Below are positions 1-5,936 of a stretch of DNA of 9,396 bases, in pieces (positions within the stretch are counted from its first letter, which is position 1; the number at the start of each line of letters is the position of its first letter). Source of the DNA: Sulfuricurvum sp. GTDB taxonomy: Bacteria; Campylobacterota; Campylobacteria; Campylobacterales; Sulfurimonadaceae. Made by a program: the position numbers and the translations under genes. The stretch spans positions 1 to 9,396 of the forward strand of contig DZBC01000070.1 in assembly GCA_022729835.1 (NCBI GenBank). Reading direction: 5' to 3'. The notes under the pieces were generated by a model. That model was not told the origin of the DNA. It did not search any database and was given only the letters and a program-made list of their open reading frames with translations.

Positions 1-465
1 AGCGTTGCGGTACTTGGCGGTAAGCATGCGGTGAGCTTGCAAGGGGAGAGTTTTGATATTAAGATTCCAGCCGGCATCAAGTCTGGTGAGAAGATGCGTG
101 TGCGCGGCAAAGGCAAAAGCATGCAGGGGCGCGTGGGGGATCTCTATCTTAAGATCGATATCGCGCCTAGCGCTGATTATGTCAGAGAGGGGGATGATCT
201 GGTTAAGACCTTTGACGTTCCCTTACATGTAGCGCTCTTTGGCGGCAAGGTGAGCGTGATGACGCTGGAAAAAGAGATTACGCTAAAGATCCCCCAAAAC
301 AGCAAAAATGGTCAGCGTTTTCGGGTCAAGGAGATGGGGGTGCCCAGCCGCCAGGGCCAGCAACGCGGTGATTTACACCTGAAAGTCAATATTGTCCTGC
401 CGAGCGTCGAATCGCTAGACCCTGAACTTGCTGACATGATGAATTCTAAACTTCCTAAGGAGTAG
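1..465 (+). CDS. cbpA: DnaJ-family co-chaperone, CbpA type, C-terminal part (5' end outside the window)
   Basis: The frame is open from base 1 and ends at TAG 463-465, so the first part of the gene, including the J domain, lies upstream; 154 residues are visible. They form the DnaJ substrate-binding C-terminal domains: an F-D-I-K-I-P-A-G strand near residues 18-25, then R-G-K-G, G-D-L-Y-L-K, a second domain with a F-D-V-P start and L-F-G-G-K, and a final R-G-D-L-H-L-K-V. The Cys-rich zinc finger of true DnaJ would fall between the A-V-L-G-G-K strand at the window start and D-I-K-I-P-A-G. It is absent: only about 14 residues separate them and none is Cys. This indicates the CbpA subtype, a DnaK co-chaperone. 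The family pairs cbpA with hspR in Campylobacterota, as seen here. A copy of TTACATGTA (223-231) encodes Leu-His-Val. Confidence 0.88.
   Translation, partial: SVAVLGGKHAVSLQGESFDIKIPAGIKSGEKMRVRGKGKSMQGRVGDLYLKIDIAPSADYVREGDDLVKTFDVPLHVALFGGKVSVMTLEKEITLKIPQNSKNGQRFRVKEMGVPSRQGQQRGDLHLKVNIVLPSVESLDPELADMMNSKLPKE
223..231 (+). repeat. TTACATGTA iterated palindrome, copy 1
   Basis: Lies inside cbpA in codon frame 1 (TTA CAT GTA, Leu-His-Val). The context is CCTTACATGTAGCG, almost the same as copy 6 in flgK. Confidence 0.7.
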
Positions 466-468
466 CCG

Positions 469-858
469 ATGAACCATCACCATTATGACGAGCCGGTCTA
501 TTTGATCAGTATCGTTGCCAAGATTTTGGAGATTCACCCCCAGACGCTTCGCCAATATGAGCGCGAAAATCTTATTCAGCCTTCGCGCTCAAACGGCCGT
601 ATTCGCCTCTATTCCCAGCGCGATATCGACAAAATCAAGCTCATTTTGCGTCTGACACGCGACATGGGGGTCAATCTTGCCGGAGTGGATGTCGTGCTGC
701 GTCTGAAAGATCAGATGGAGATAATGGAGATGGAGATGGCAGAGCTACGCCACGCGCTGAGCGTAGCCAAAAACGCCAAGAGCGTTCCGCCTGAGAAGGC
801 GCTGGTAACCAAAAAAAGCGTTTACGAGATGATCATTTTTGAAGAGTCCAAAAAATAA
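469..858 (+). CDS. hspR: HspR, MerR-family heat-shock repressor
   Basis: A 129-residue MerR-family DNA-binding protein. The helix-turn-helix covers about residues 12-32 (L-I-S-I-V-A-K-I-L ... H-P-Q-T-L-R-Q-Y-E-R). It is followed by the wing S-N-G-R-I-R-L-Y-S at 41-49 and a coiled-coil segment rich in Met, Glu and Leu at about 72-102. The N-terminal D-E-P-V-Y-L-I-S-I-V-A-K block and the Q-T-L-R-Q-Y-E-R recognition helix are typical of HspR and not of metal-sensing MerR proteins; no metal-binding Cys cluster is present. HspR of Helicobacter and Campylobacter represses chaperone operons (groESL, hrcA-grpE-dnaK) and its own cbpA-hspR operon. The gene starts 3 bases after cbpA, with AAGGAG at 457-462 and a 6-base spacer, so it is co-transcribed and probably coupled. 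No internal promoter is visible. Confidence 0.93.
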   Translation: MNHHHYDEPVYLISIVAKILEIHPQTLRQYERENLIQPSRSNGRIRLYSQRDIDKIKLILRLTRDMGVNLAGVDVVLRLKDQMEIMEMEMAELRHALSVAKNAKSVPPEKALVTKKSVYEMIIFEESKK

Positions 859-869
859 AAAACGACTGC

Positions 870-2132
870 TTACTCTTGTAGGCGCGTGATGTTGGCTCCA
901 AGCGCTCTGAGTTTGAGTTCAAGCCCTTCGTAGCCACGATCCAGATGGTAGATGCGGTGGACGTCGGTGGCACCTTCGGCGGCAAGCGCGGCGAGTACCA
1001 ACGCACTTGAAGCACGCAGATCAGTGGCCATGACATCGGCCCCAAAGAGTGCGGCGGGACCTACAACTGTGGCGACATTGCCGCTGAGTTTGATCTCTGC
1101 ACCAAGGCGTTGAAGCTCGCTGACGTGCATGAAGCGGTTTTCAAAGAGGCGCTCTTCGATGGATGAGGTGCCATGCGCTTGGGTGGCCAAAGCGAGAAAT
1201 TGCGCTTGCATATCGGTGGGAAACGCTGGATACTCTTGCGTAACGATAGAGACCGATTTGATACGTTCGGCGGGGAGTATTGTAATGGTGTCGGCAGTTG
1301 TCTCAAAGCCAAAGCCCATCGAGCGCAGTTTGGCGACGACGGCGTCGATGTGATCAGGGCGGACATGGGTGAGGGTGATGCGGCTACGGGTAATGGCTGC
1401 GGCGCACAGATAGGTACCCGCTTCGATACGGTCGGGAATAATGTCGAAGGGTTCGATTTCGATGAGTCTGCGATCGGTGCCGTAGATGACCAGCTCTTGG
1501 GTGCCGATGCCCTCAATCCCTACGCCGCTTCGGCGCAATACTTCACACAACTGCACCACTTCGGGTTCACGCGCGGCGTTGGTAATAACAGTTTTGCCTT
1601 TGGCTAGAGCGGCGGCCATAACAATGTTGGCGGTGCCGGTGACGGTAATCTTGTCAAAGATGATATGCGCACCCTTGAGTCCCTGCGGTGCTTCGGCATA
1701 GACGTAGCCGCCTTTGATGGTGATCTGTGCGCCCATCATTTCTAGTGCTTTGAGGTGTAGGTCGATGGGGCGTTGTCCGATGGCGCAACCGCCGGGCAGG
1801 GAGACTTCGCAGTGTCCTTCACGTGCGAGCAGAGGGCCAAGGACAAGGATAGAGGCGCGCATCGTTTTGACGATTTCGTAGACGGCGCGGGTGTGGATGA
1901 TGGTTTGGGTGTTGATGGTGACGCTGTGATCACCCATCGTGTAGGTGGCGCCGAGGTGTTCGAGCAGTTTGAGTAGGGTTTTGATGTCCTTGACGGCGGG
2001 CAGGTGGTTGAGTGTTACGTCGTTTTTGGCCAGCAAGGTCATGGCAATCAGCGGCAATGCGGCATTTTTTGCTCCTGAGATGGGCACACTGCCTGATAAG
2101 GTGCAAGGGCCTTCGATACGTAGATAATCCAT
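870..2132 (-). CDS. murA: UDP-N-acetylglucosamine 1-carboxyvinyltransferase (MurA)
   Basis: This cytoplasmic enzyme transfers enolpyruvate from phosphoenolpyruvate to UDP-GlcNAc, the first committed step of peptidoglycan synthesis. At 420 residues it matches the usual length (E. coli 419). The key residues are present: Lys22-Asn23 in S-G-A-K-N-A-A, catalytic Cys116 in G-G-C-A-I-G-Q-R-P-I-D (equivalent to E. coli Cys115, so the fosfomycin-sensitive Cys form and not the Asp form), Asp307 in F-P-T-D-M-Q-A-Q, Arg373 in D-L-R-A-S-S-A and Arg399 in L-D-R-G-Y-E. The start ATG (2132-2130) has AGGA 5 bases upstream on its own strand. The gene stands alone on the minus strand, convergent with hspR (11-base gap) and divergent from the operon at 2205. 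Its own -10 TATAAT is at 2165-2160. No clear hairpin terminator follows the stop. Confidence 0.97.
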   Translation of the reverse strand: MDYLRIEGPCTLSGSVPISGAKNAALPLIAMTLLAKNDVTLNHLPAVKDIKTLLKLLEHLGATYTMGDHSVTINTQTIIHTRAVYEIVKTMRASILVLGPLLAREGHCEVSLPGGCAIGQRPIDLHLKALEMMGAQITIKGGYVYAEAPQGLKGAHIIFDKITVTGTANIVMAAALAKGKTVITNAAREPEVVQLCEVLRRSGVGIEGIGTQELVIYGTDRRLIEIEPFDIIPDRIEAGTYLCAAAITRSRITLTHVRPDHIDAVVAKLRSMGFGFETTADTITILPAERIKSVSIVTQEYPAFPTDMQAQFLALATQAHGTSSIEERLFENRFMHVSELQRLGAEIKLSGNVATVVGPAALFGADVMATDLRASSALVLAALAAEGATDVHRIYHLDRGYEGLELKLRALGANITRLQE

Positions 2133-2154
2133 AGGAGTCCTGTGAAAAGATATG

Positions 2155-2181
2155 TTGGCATTATAGAGCGACTGCTATAAT
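2155..2181 (+). promoter_or_regulatory. Sigma-70 promoter with extended -10 for the 2205-4841 operon
   Basis: TGCTATAAT (2173-2181) is a perfect extended -10. TTGGCA (2155-2160) serves as a -35 with a 15-base spacer, short but tolerable with an extended -10. Transcription would start near 2188, giving a leader of about 17 bases before the GTG at 2205, which has AAGGAG at 2194-2199. The -35 shares base 2160 with the oppositely oriented murA -10. Confidence 0.7.
2160..2165 (-). promoter_or_regulatory. Probable -10 element of the murA promoter
   Basis: The minus strand reads TATAAT from 2165 to 2160, placing a start near 2153 and a leader of about 20 bases before murA. No good -35 is found at the usual distance (GCGCTC with a 17-base spacer). 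A T-rich stretch lies a little further upstream, which is acceptable in Campylobacterota, where -35 boxes are poorly conserved. Confidence 0.55.
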
Positions 2182-2204
2182 AGAGCGCTAAAAAAGGAGA
2201 CGCC

Positions 2205-2633
2205 GTGGTATCTGCACTTGATCGACTCAAGGATCTGACCTCGAAAATTTCGAGCTACGAACTGACCCGAAAAGAGAATCTTAAGCGTTTAGAGCGCCTA
2301 TTTGTGGAGCTTGGCATCCATGAAAAGGTTGATCCCTTTGAGGCTATTTTCGACTTTAAAGCGATTAACCTAACGGGCGTGTCGCTCACGCCTGAAGCAC
2401 TTGGCGAGATTCAAGAAGGGCGGTATGTGCAGATGATCGCCATCACCTACGATGCGCAAGCGGTTGTCAAAAATCGTAACCGTTCATTGGGCTATTTTGG
2501 ACGCTCCGAGAAGATTGATCCAGAGCGTAAGGCGGCGGTGGTGACTTTTATTCTATCTTGGCGTTTTGAAAAGAGCTTTCGTACGCTGGAACATTACAAC
2601 GCTTTGTTGGGTGCGCATCTGCACGTGAAATGA
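2205..2633 (+). CDS. Conserved-type hypothetical protein, 142 aa, soluble
   Basis: I do not recognise a named family. The start is GTG 2205, supported by AAGGAG at 2194-2199 with a 5-base spacer and by the promoter just upstream. Residues 1-38 form a charged, probably helical segment rich in Lys, Arg, Glu and Leu, followed by D-P-F-E-A-I-F-D-F-K. A central and C-terminal alpha/beta region contains R-Y-V-Q-M-I-A-I-T-Y-D (residues 73-83) and A-A-V-V-T-F-I-L-S-W-R-F-E-K (110-123), which look like two buried strands. No signal peptide, membrane segment or Cys motif is seen. It is the first gene of a run reaching rsmD, and its stop overlaps the start of the next gene as ATGA, so the two are probably translationally coupled. 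It is likely cytoplasmic; its role is unknown. Confidence 0.75.
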   Translation: MVSALDRLKDLTSKISSYELTRKENLKRLERLFVELGIHEKVDPFEAIFDFKAINLTGVSLTPEALGEIQEGRYVQMIAITYDAQAVVKNRNRSLGYFGRSEKIDPERKAAVVTFILSWRFEKSFRTLEHYNALLGAHLHVK

Positions 2634-3166
2634 TAGATTTGTATCTACGATTGTGGCTTTATTGGCTCTTTTGGCTCTTTTTGTACAGTCTGGTTGCGGC
2701 TGTACTGGTGGATATGGTGCTGGTTGGCAGCATCTATCTCATCAAGGGTGCGCCGAGTCTGGATGAGCAGGTCCGCAGAGCATTGGGTTCGATGGTCCTG
2801 ACGATTTTCGGGCCGCTTTGGAGTATGGTGCTGATTGGAACGCAACTCATTGTGTTACGCCGGATGATGCAGCGCTGTTTTGGTGGAAAGCGGATGATTT
2901 TGCTTACATGTAAAGGGGATGAGCGTATCTGGCCCGTGGGTTTGGGTGATGTATTGTCGGTCTGGCGACGTTGGGTGGTGCTGATTGCGTGGATGGTGAT
3001 GATCGAAACGGTACTTGTGATCGGTGGGCGTAGCCTTTTGGGTATGTCGGTGATCGGAGGTGGGTTGGATATCCCGACGGTAGGGATCATGATTGTTTTG
3101 GCGGTGTCGCTCTCCTTACCGCTGATGATGATACGCTGTCGACGTATTCGGGTGAGCAAATGCTGA
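2630..3166 (+). CDS. Hypothetical four-helix inner-membrane protein, 178 aa
   Basis: There is no recognised family. Four hydrophobic segments are visible at about residues 10-37 (rich in Trp, Leu, Phe and Tyr), 52-76, 115-133 and 147-167. They are separated by a positively charged loop (R-R-M-M-Q-R at 77-82, then G-G-K-R) and end in a basic tail R-C-R-R-I-R-V-S-K. By the positive-inside rule the 77-114 loop and the C-terminus should be cytoplasmic, which fits four helices with both ends inside. The start ATG overlaps the upstream stop (ATGA 2630-2633) and has no visible ribosome binding site, pointing to translational coupling. Its 3' end overlaps the exonuclease start by 7 bases. A copy of TTACATGTAA (2904-2913) falls in the 77-114 loop and encodes Leu-Thr-Cys-Lys. 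Function unknown. Confidence 0.75.
   Translation: MIDLYLRLWLYWLFWLFLYSLVAAVLVDMVLVGSIYLIKGAPSLDEQVRRALGSMVLTIFGPLWSMVLIGTQLIVLRRMMQRCFGGKRMILLTCKGDERIWPVGLGDVLSVWRRWVVLIAWMVMIETVLVIGGRSLLGMSVIGGGLDIPTVGIMIVLAVSLSLPLMMIRCRRIRVSKC
2904..2913 (+). repeat. TTACATGTAA iterated palindrome, copy 2
   Basis: Perfect 10-base palindrome inside the membrane-protein gene. It is read in frame 2 (CTT ACA TGT AAA, Leu-Thr-Cys-Lys), unlike copies 1, 3 and 6. Confidence 0.7.
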
Positions 3167-3864
3167 TTTTTTTGGATCTGGAGACGACGGGTTTAGAGCG
3201 AACGGATCGCATCTGCGAGGTGGGGTTGATCATGCAAGAGGGTGAGCAACTCACCTTGCACACTGAGCGGATTAAGCCGCCGCGCAAAATCCGTCCCGGT
3301 GCTTCAGCGTTGCACCACATCACCAACGAAGCGCTTACCCAAGCGCCGACATTTGAGCAGTCGCAAAGCGCGCAGTGGCTAAAGCGGCTTAATGACGGCG
3401 CCCACATGCTTGTCTCGCACCATATCGCTTTTGATCTACAGATGCTTGAAAATGAGGGTGTAGTGTGGCAGGGTGAGATGGTCGATACGCTCAAGTGCGC
3501 CCGTGTTTTGATCGATGAGTGCGAGAGCCATGCGCTACAATTTTTGCGGTATGAACTGCGTCTTTATCGGCATGAAGAGGCACTATCACAGTCGCTGGGT
3601 ATACCACTCGCGGCCCACAGCGCGGCCAGTGATGCCTTACATGTAAAGATGCTTTATGACTATCTTGGCACCATGTCGCAAGATTTGGCGACGCTTAGCA
3701 AGACGCCACAGATGATCAAGCGGTTTATGTTTGGAAAGTACAAAGGGCGTTTGATCGAAGAGATTGCTTTGAGAGAGCCGGGCTATCTGCGCTGGATGCT
3801 GGAGCACACCCGAGATCTGGATGAGGATCTGCGCTATAGCCTGCAACACTATCTAGGTCAGTGA
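3160..3864 (+). CDS. DEDDh 3'-5' exonuclease (DnaQ/ExoX-like) with C-terminal ExoX-type domain
   Basis: A 234-residue nuclease of the DnaQ superfamily. The four acidic metal ligands and the general-base His are in place: Asp6 and Glu8 in F-L-D-L-E-T-T-G-L (ExoI), Asp92 in H-H-I-A-F-D (ExoII), and His153 with Asp158 in H-S-A-A-S-D-A (ExoIII, the DEDDh form). Residues 191-215 (F-G-K-Y-K-G ... E-P-G-Y-L-R-W-M-L) match the small domain found at the C-terminus of ExoX-like nucleases. The family degrades DNA or RNA from the 3' end; the substrate here cannot be told. It could serve proofreading or repair, but it is too short to be a polymerase subunit. The start ATG overlaps the upstream stop by 7 bases, with a weak GGTGAG at 3151-3156. 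TTACATGTAA at 3637-3646 overlaps the ExoIII region. Confidence 0.9.
   Translation: MLIFLDLETTGLERTDRICEVGLIMQEGEQLTLHTERIKPPRKIRPGASALHHITNEALTQAPTFEQSQSAQWLKRLNDGAHMLVSHHIAFDLQMLENEGVVWQGEMVDTLKCARVLIDECESHALQFLRYELRLYRHEEALSQSLGIPLAAHSAASDALHVKMLYDYLGTMSQDLATLSKTPQMIKRFMFGKYKGRLIEEIALREPGYLRWMLEHTRDLDEDLRYSLQHYLGQ
3637..3646 (+). repeat. TTACATGTAA iterated palindrome, copy 3
   Basis: Perfect 10-base palindrome inside the exonuclease gene, frame 1 (TTA CAT GTA, Leu-His-Val), directly after the catalytic Asp158-Ala codons. Confidence 0.7.
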
Positions 3865-3883
3865 CCTTATTCAAGGAGGAACC

Positions 3884-4267
3884 GTGAAGGTTGCCATACA
3901 ATGCGTCTCGCCTCTGCTGCAGCGCAGTTTAGAGTTGTTTCTTAAAGATCGGCTGAGTTCGCTTAAGCAGTGTGATGTCGTGATTCGTGATCGTTTCGGT
4001 GCCGATGTGGGGCATCCCCAGTTTGTGATCGCTCAGACGCCTGAGGCACAACTTGGCAAGCCCTTTTCGAAGTCGCAGTTGTTGTTGGCTTTGGAACAGT
4101 TTGTTGGCACTAAAGAGGTACGCATGGCGCTTTTGACAATGGACGAGCTTTTGGAGACTCCGACGGGTGAGGGGCTTAAGGTGCTTGAAACGCGTATCAT
4201 AAGTCTGACACAGGCGTATCAAAACGATCTGATTCGTCTTATCAGGGAGCATTATGAGCAACACTAA
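3884..4267 (+). CDS. Small hypothetical protein resembling a degenerate receiver domain, 127 aa
   Basis: Not a family I can name. The start is GTG 3884 with a strong AAGGAGGA (3873-3880) 3 bases upstream, in a 19-base gap after the exonuclease. The order of elements resembles a response-regulator receiver: a strand K-V-A-I-Q-C-V (2-8), a helix S-P-L-L-Q-R-S-L-E-L-F-L (9-20), a strand D-V-V-I-R-D (31-36), a strand P-Q-F-V-I-A-Q-T (45-52), then G-K-P-F-S-K-S-Q-L-L-L-A-L (58-70), which is close to the Lys-Pro-Phe motif and last helix of receivers. The acidic pair at the end of strand 1 is missing and the domain is short, so it probably does not take a phosphate. Residues 77-127 are mostly helical. 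The 3' end overlaps rsmD by 14 bases. The receiver resemblance is inference from motif order only. Confidence 0.72.
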   Translation: MKVAIQCVSPLLQRSLELFLKDRLSSLKQCDVVIRDRFGADVGHPQFVIAQTPEAQLGKPFSKSQLLLALEQFVGTKEVRMALLTMDELLETPTGEGLKVLETRIISLTQAYQNDLIRLIREHYEQH

Positions 4268-4841
4268 GGGAATCTACAAAACCATTATCGCCGGAGTGTT
4301 CAAGGGCAAAAAAATCTACCTTCCTTCCAAGGAAACGACCCGCAGTTCCAAAGGAATCGTGCTTGAGTCGCTCTTTAACACGATTCAGTTTGAGATCATC
4401 GATGCCACGTTTGTGGAGCTCTTTAGCGGTAGCGGTTCGGTCGGCCTTGAGGCGCTAAGCCGTGGAGCGGGGCGCGTTATTTTTATGGAAAAAGATGCTG
4501 AAGTGCTCAAGGTTCTCTACAAAAATATCGACCAAACCGATCCGTCGCGCACAGAGGTGATACGGGGCGATACTTTTGCCAATATCACTCAGGTGCTCAA
4601 GGCGCTTGAGCGTCGTGGCGAGAGGGCTTATTTCTACATCGATCCCCCCTTTTCGTATCGTGAGGGGATGGAGGCGATCTATGATCAAACCATCGCATTG
4701 ATCGCCGCATTGACACCTGAGACGGTCCGCATGATCATTATTGAGCACATGAGTACGCTGGAGCTTGACGCGCAGATTGGCGGTTTTACATGTATCAAAT
4801 CCAAACGTTTCGGGAAAACTTCACTGAGCTATTACATGTAA
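4254..4841 (+). CDS. rsmD: 16S rRNA (guanine(966)-N(2))-methyltransferase RsmD
   Basis: An S-adenosylmethionine-dependent enzyme that methylates the exocyclic N2 of G966 (E. coli numbering) in helix 31 of 16S rRNA, on the assembling 30S subunit. The 195 residues match the family length. Motif I is at 53-70 (F-V-E-L-F-S-G-S-G-S-V-G-L-E), the SAM-ribose acidic residue is Glu79 in F-M-E-K-D, and the catalytic motif IV D-P-P-F is at 130-133, the usual RsmD variant. The C-terminal F-G-K-T-S-L-S-Y-Y is also family-typical. The start ATG lies inside the upstream gene (14-base overlap) with GGGAG at 4245-4249. The catalytic Asp-Pro-Pro codons contain a run of six C (4644-4649). Two TTACATGTA copies lie in the last 60 bases, the second spanning the stop codon. 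The sigma-54 promoter for flgI begins 7 bases after the stop. Confidence 0.93.
   Translation: MSNTKGIYKTIIAGVFKGKKIYLPSKETTRSSKGIVLESLFNTIQFEIIDATFVELFSGSGSVGLEALSRGAGRVIFMEKDAEVLKVLYKNIDQTDPSRTEVIRGDTFANITQVLKALERRGERAYFYIDPPFSYREGMEAIYDQTIALIAALTPETVRMIIIEHMSTLELDAQIGGFTCIKSKRFGKTSLSYYM
4786..4794 (+). repeat. TTACATGTA iterated palindrome, copy 4
   Basis: Inside rsmD, frame 2 (TTT ACA TGT ATC, Phe-Thr-Cys-Ile). It lies 46 bases before copy 5 and about 62 bases before the sigma-54 box of flgI. Confidence 0.65.
4832..4841 (+). repeat. TTACATGTAA iterated palindrome, copy 5
   Basis: Perfect 10-base palindrome at the very end of rsmD, frame 3 (TAT TAC ATG TAA, Tyr-Tyr-Met-stop), so the motif supplies the stop codon. 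It ends 6 bases before the sigma-54 promoter box. Confidence 0.7.
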
Positions 4842-4847
4842 TACATC

Positions 4848-4863
4848 TGGAACGCCGTTTGCT
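4848..4863 (+). promoter_or_regulatory. Sigma-54 (RpoN) promoter of flgI-flgJ
   Basis: The sequence TGGAACGCCGTTTGCT matches the sigma-54 consensus TGGCACG-N4-TTGCW at all fixed positions but one (A for C). GG (4849-4850) and GC (4861-4862) are separated by exactly 10 bases. The predicted start near 4874 gives a leader of about 19 bases containing the flgI ribosome binding site AAGGA (4882-4886). Sigma-54 control of rod, ring and hook genes is established in Helicobacter and Campylobacter. Confidence 0.82.
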
Positions 4864-4892
4864 TTTGCCTTGTACTAGTTCAAGGACGGCAG

Positions 4893-5936
4893 ATGAGAAT
4901 TCTAGGGTTTATCCTCTTTTTGATCACGATGCTTCACGCCGCAAAGATCAGCGACGTAGCCAATGTGGTCGGTGTGCGTGACAACCAATTGATCGGCTAT
5001 TCGCTGGTAGTCGGTTTGAAAAAAACCGGAGACGGCACCACATCGCAATTTACCCTGCAGTCGATCTCCAACATGCTGCGCGCCATGAACATCGACATGG
5101 CTCCTGCGGATATCAAATCCAAAAACGTCGCGGCGGTCGTGGTAACGGCCAAACTCGCCCCATTTTCACGTCAGGGCGATAAGTTTGATATCTTAGTCTC
5201 TTCCATCGGCGACGCCAAATCGCTTGAAGGCGGCACATTATTGATGACGCCGCTCAAAGGAGTGGATGGCAAGATTTACGCGCTGGGACAAGGCCAAGTG
5301 AGCATCGGCGGCAAAAACAACCGTGGCGGAGCCGAGAGCCATCCGACGGCAGGTATGGTCTTTGGCGGTGGAGTCGTTGAGCGTGAAATCATCCATGACT
5401 TGCATTCTCAAGAGCGCATCACACTCTCGCTCAAAGAGGCGAACTTTGCCAACGCGGTCGCCGTCCAAAAAAGCCTCAATAAGCGCTACAGTGCGGAGGT
5501 GGCTGTGGCGATCGATCCGCGCACGATTGTCTGTAACCGCCCCAAAGAGCTCTCGATGGTCGAATTTCTAGCGCAAGTTGAAGCCACCTCTATCGATTAT
5601 CAAAGCACCTCGCGGATCGTCATCAACGAACGCACCGGTACGATCGTGTCAGGGGTCGATATCGAGGTCAAACCCATCGTCATTACCCACGGTGACATTA
5701 CCATCAAGATCCGCTCCGATGAGGTGATGCCTGAAGTGGAGGGGAGTGTGAAGATCGATCCTAATATGTCCATTGGGCTCAACGAAAACGAACTCTATAC
5801 CAAAAAAGGGACGACGACAGTGGCCAACATCACCCGGTCACTCAAAAAAATGGGGGCTTCGCCTAAGGACATCATTTCGATTCTCGAAGCGATGAAGAGC
5901 GCCGGAGCCATTTCGGCTGAATTGGAGGTGATGTGA
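4893..5936 (+). CDS. flgI: Flagellar P-ring protein FlgI
   Basis: FlgI is exported by Sec and assembles in the periplasm into the P ring, the peptidoglycan-level bushing around the flagellar rod. The 347 residues fit the family. A signal peptide occupies residues 1-17 (basic Arg2, hydrophobic I-L-G-F-I-L-F-L-I-T-M-L, cleavage after Ala16 or Ala17). The mature start K-I-S-D-V-A-N-V-V-G-V-R-D-N-Q-L-I-G-Y-S-L-V-V-G-L carries the family signature, and the end G-A-I-S-A-E-L-E-V-M is also typical. The start ATG has AAGGA (4882-4886) with a 6-base spacer. The gene follows rsmD by 51 bases that hold a sigma-54 promoter, so it begins a flagellar transcription unit. Its TGA overlaps the flgJ ATG by one base. 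A perfect 6-bp hairpin (5012-5028) lies in codons 40-46. Confidence 0.97.
   Translation: MRILGFILFLITMLHAAKISDVANVVGVRDNQLIGYSLVVGLKKTGDGTTSQFTLQSISNMLRAMNIDMAPADIKSKNVAAVVVTAKLAPFSRQGDKFDILVSSIGDAKSLEGGTLLMTPLKGVDGKIYALGQGQVSIGGKNNRGGAESHPTAGMVFGGGVVEREIIHDLHSQERITLSLKEANFANAVAVQKSLNKRYSAEVAVAIDPRTIVCNRPKELSMVEFLAQVEATSIDYQSTSRIVINERTGTIVSGVDIEVKPIVITHGDITIKIRSDEVMPEVEGSVKIDPNMSIGLNENELYTKKGTTTVANITRSLKKMGASPKDIISILEAMKSAGAISAELEVM

Noticed and set aside
846..872. T-rich stretch after the murA stop (A-rich on the plus strand) as an intrinsic terminator
   Set aside because: No stable GC-rich stem precedes it on either strand; only a GAGT/ACTC pairing with a long loop is possible.
1173..1607. 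A 144-codon plus-strand open frame and several shorter frames opposite murA
   Set aside because: They are antisense shadows of a clearly conserved MurA, with no ribosome binding site, no recognisable domain and atypical composition.
863..2176. CGACTGCT present on both sides of murA (863-870 and 2169-2176), as target-site duplication or att-like repeats
   Set aside because: Many 8-base repeat pairs are expected by chance in 9.4 kb, and murA shows no sign of transfer or of a mobile element.
2661..2681. Tandem TGGCTCTTT-like repeat at the start of the membrane-protein gene
   Set aside because: Two short units encoding Trp-Leu-Phe within a membrane helix are adequately explained by coding for hydrophobic residues.
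2734..3159. A 141-codon minus-strand open frame opposite the membrane-protein gene
   Set aside because: The plus-strand frame is coupled to both neighbours and has clear membrane helices; the antisense frame has odd composition and no start signals.
4644..4649. Run of six C in the catalytic motif of rsmD as a phase-variable tract
   Set aside because: Phase-variable tracts in Campylobacterota are usually longer (about 8 or more), and the run encodes the required Pro-Pro of the D-P-P-F motif.
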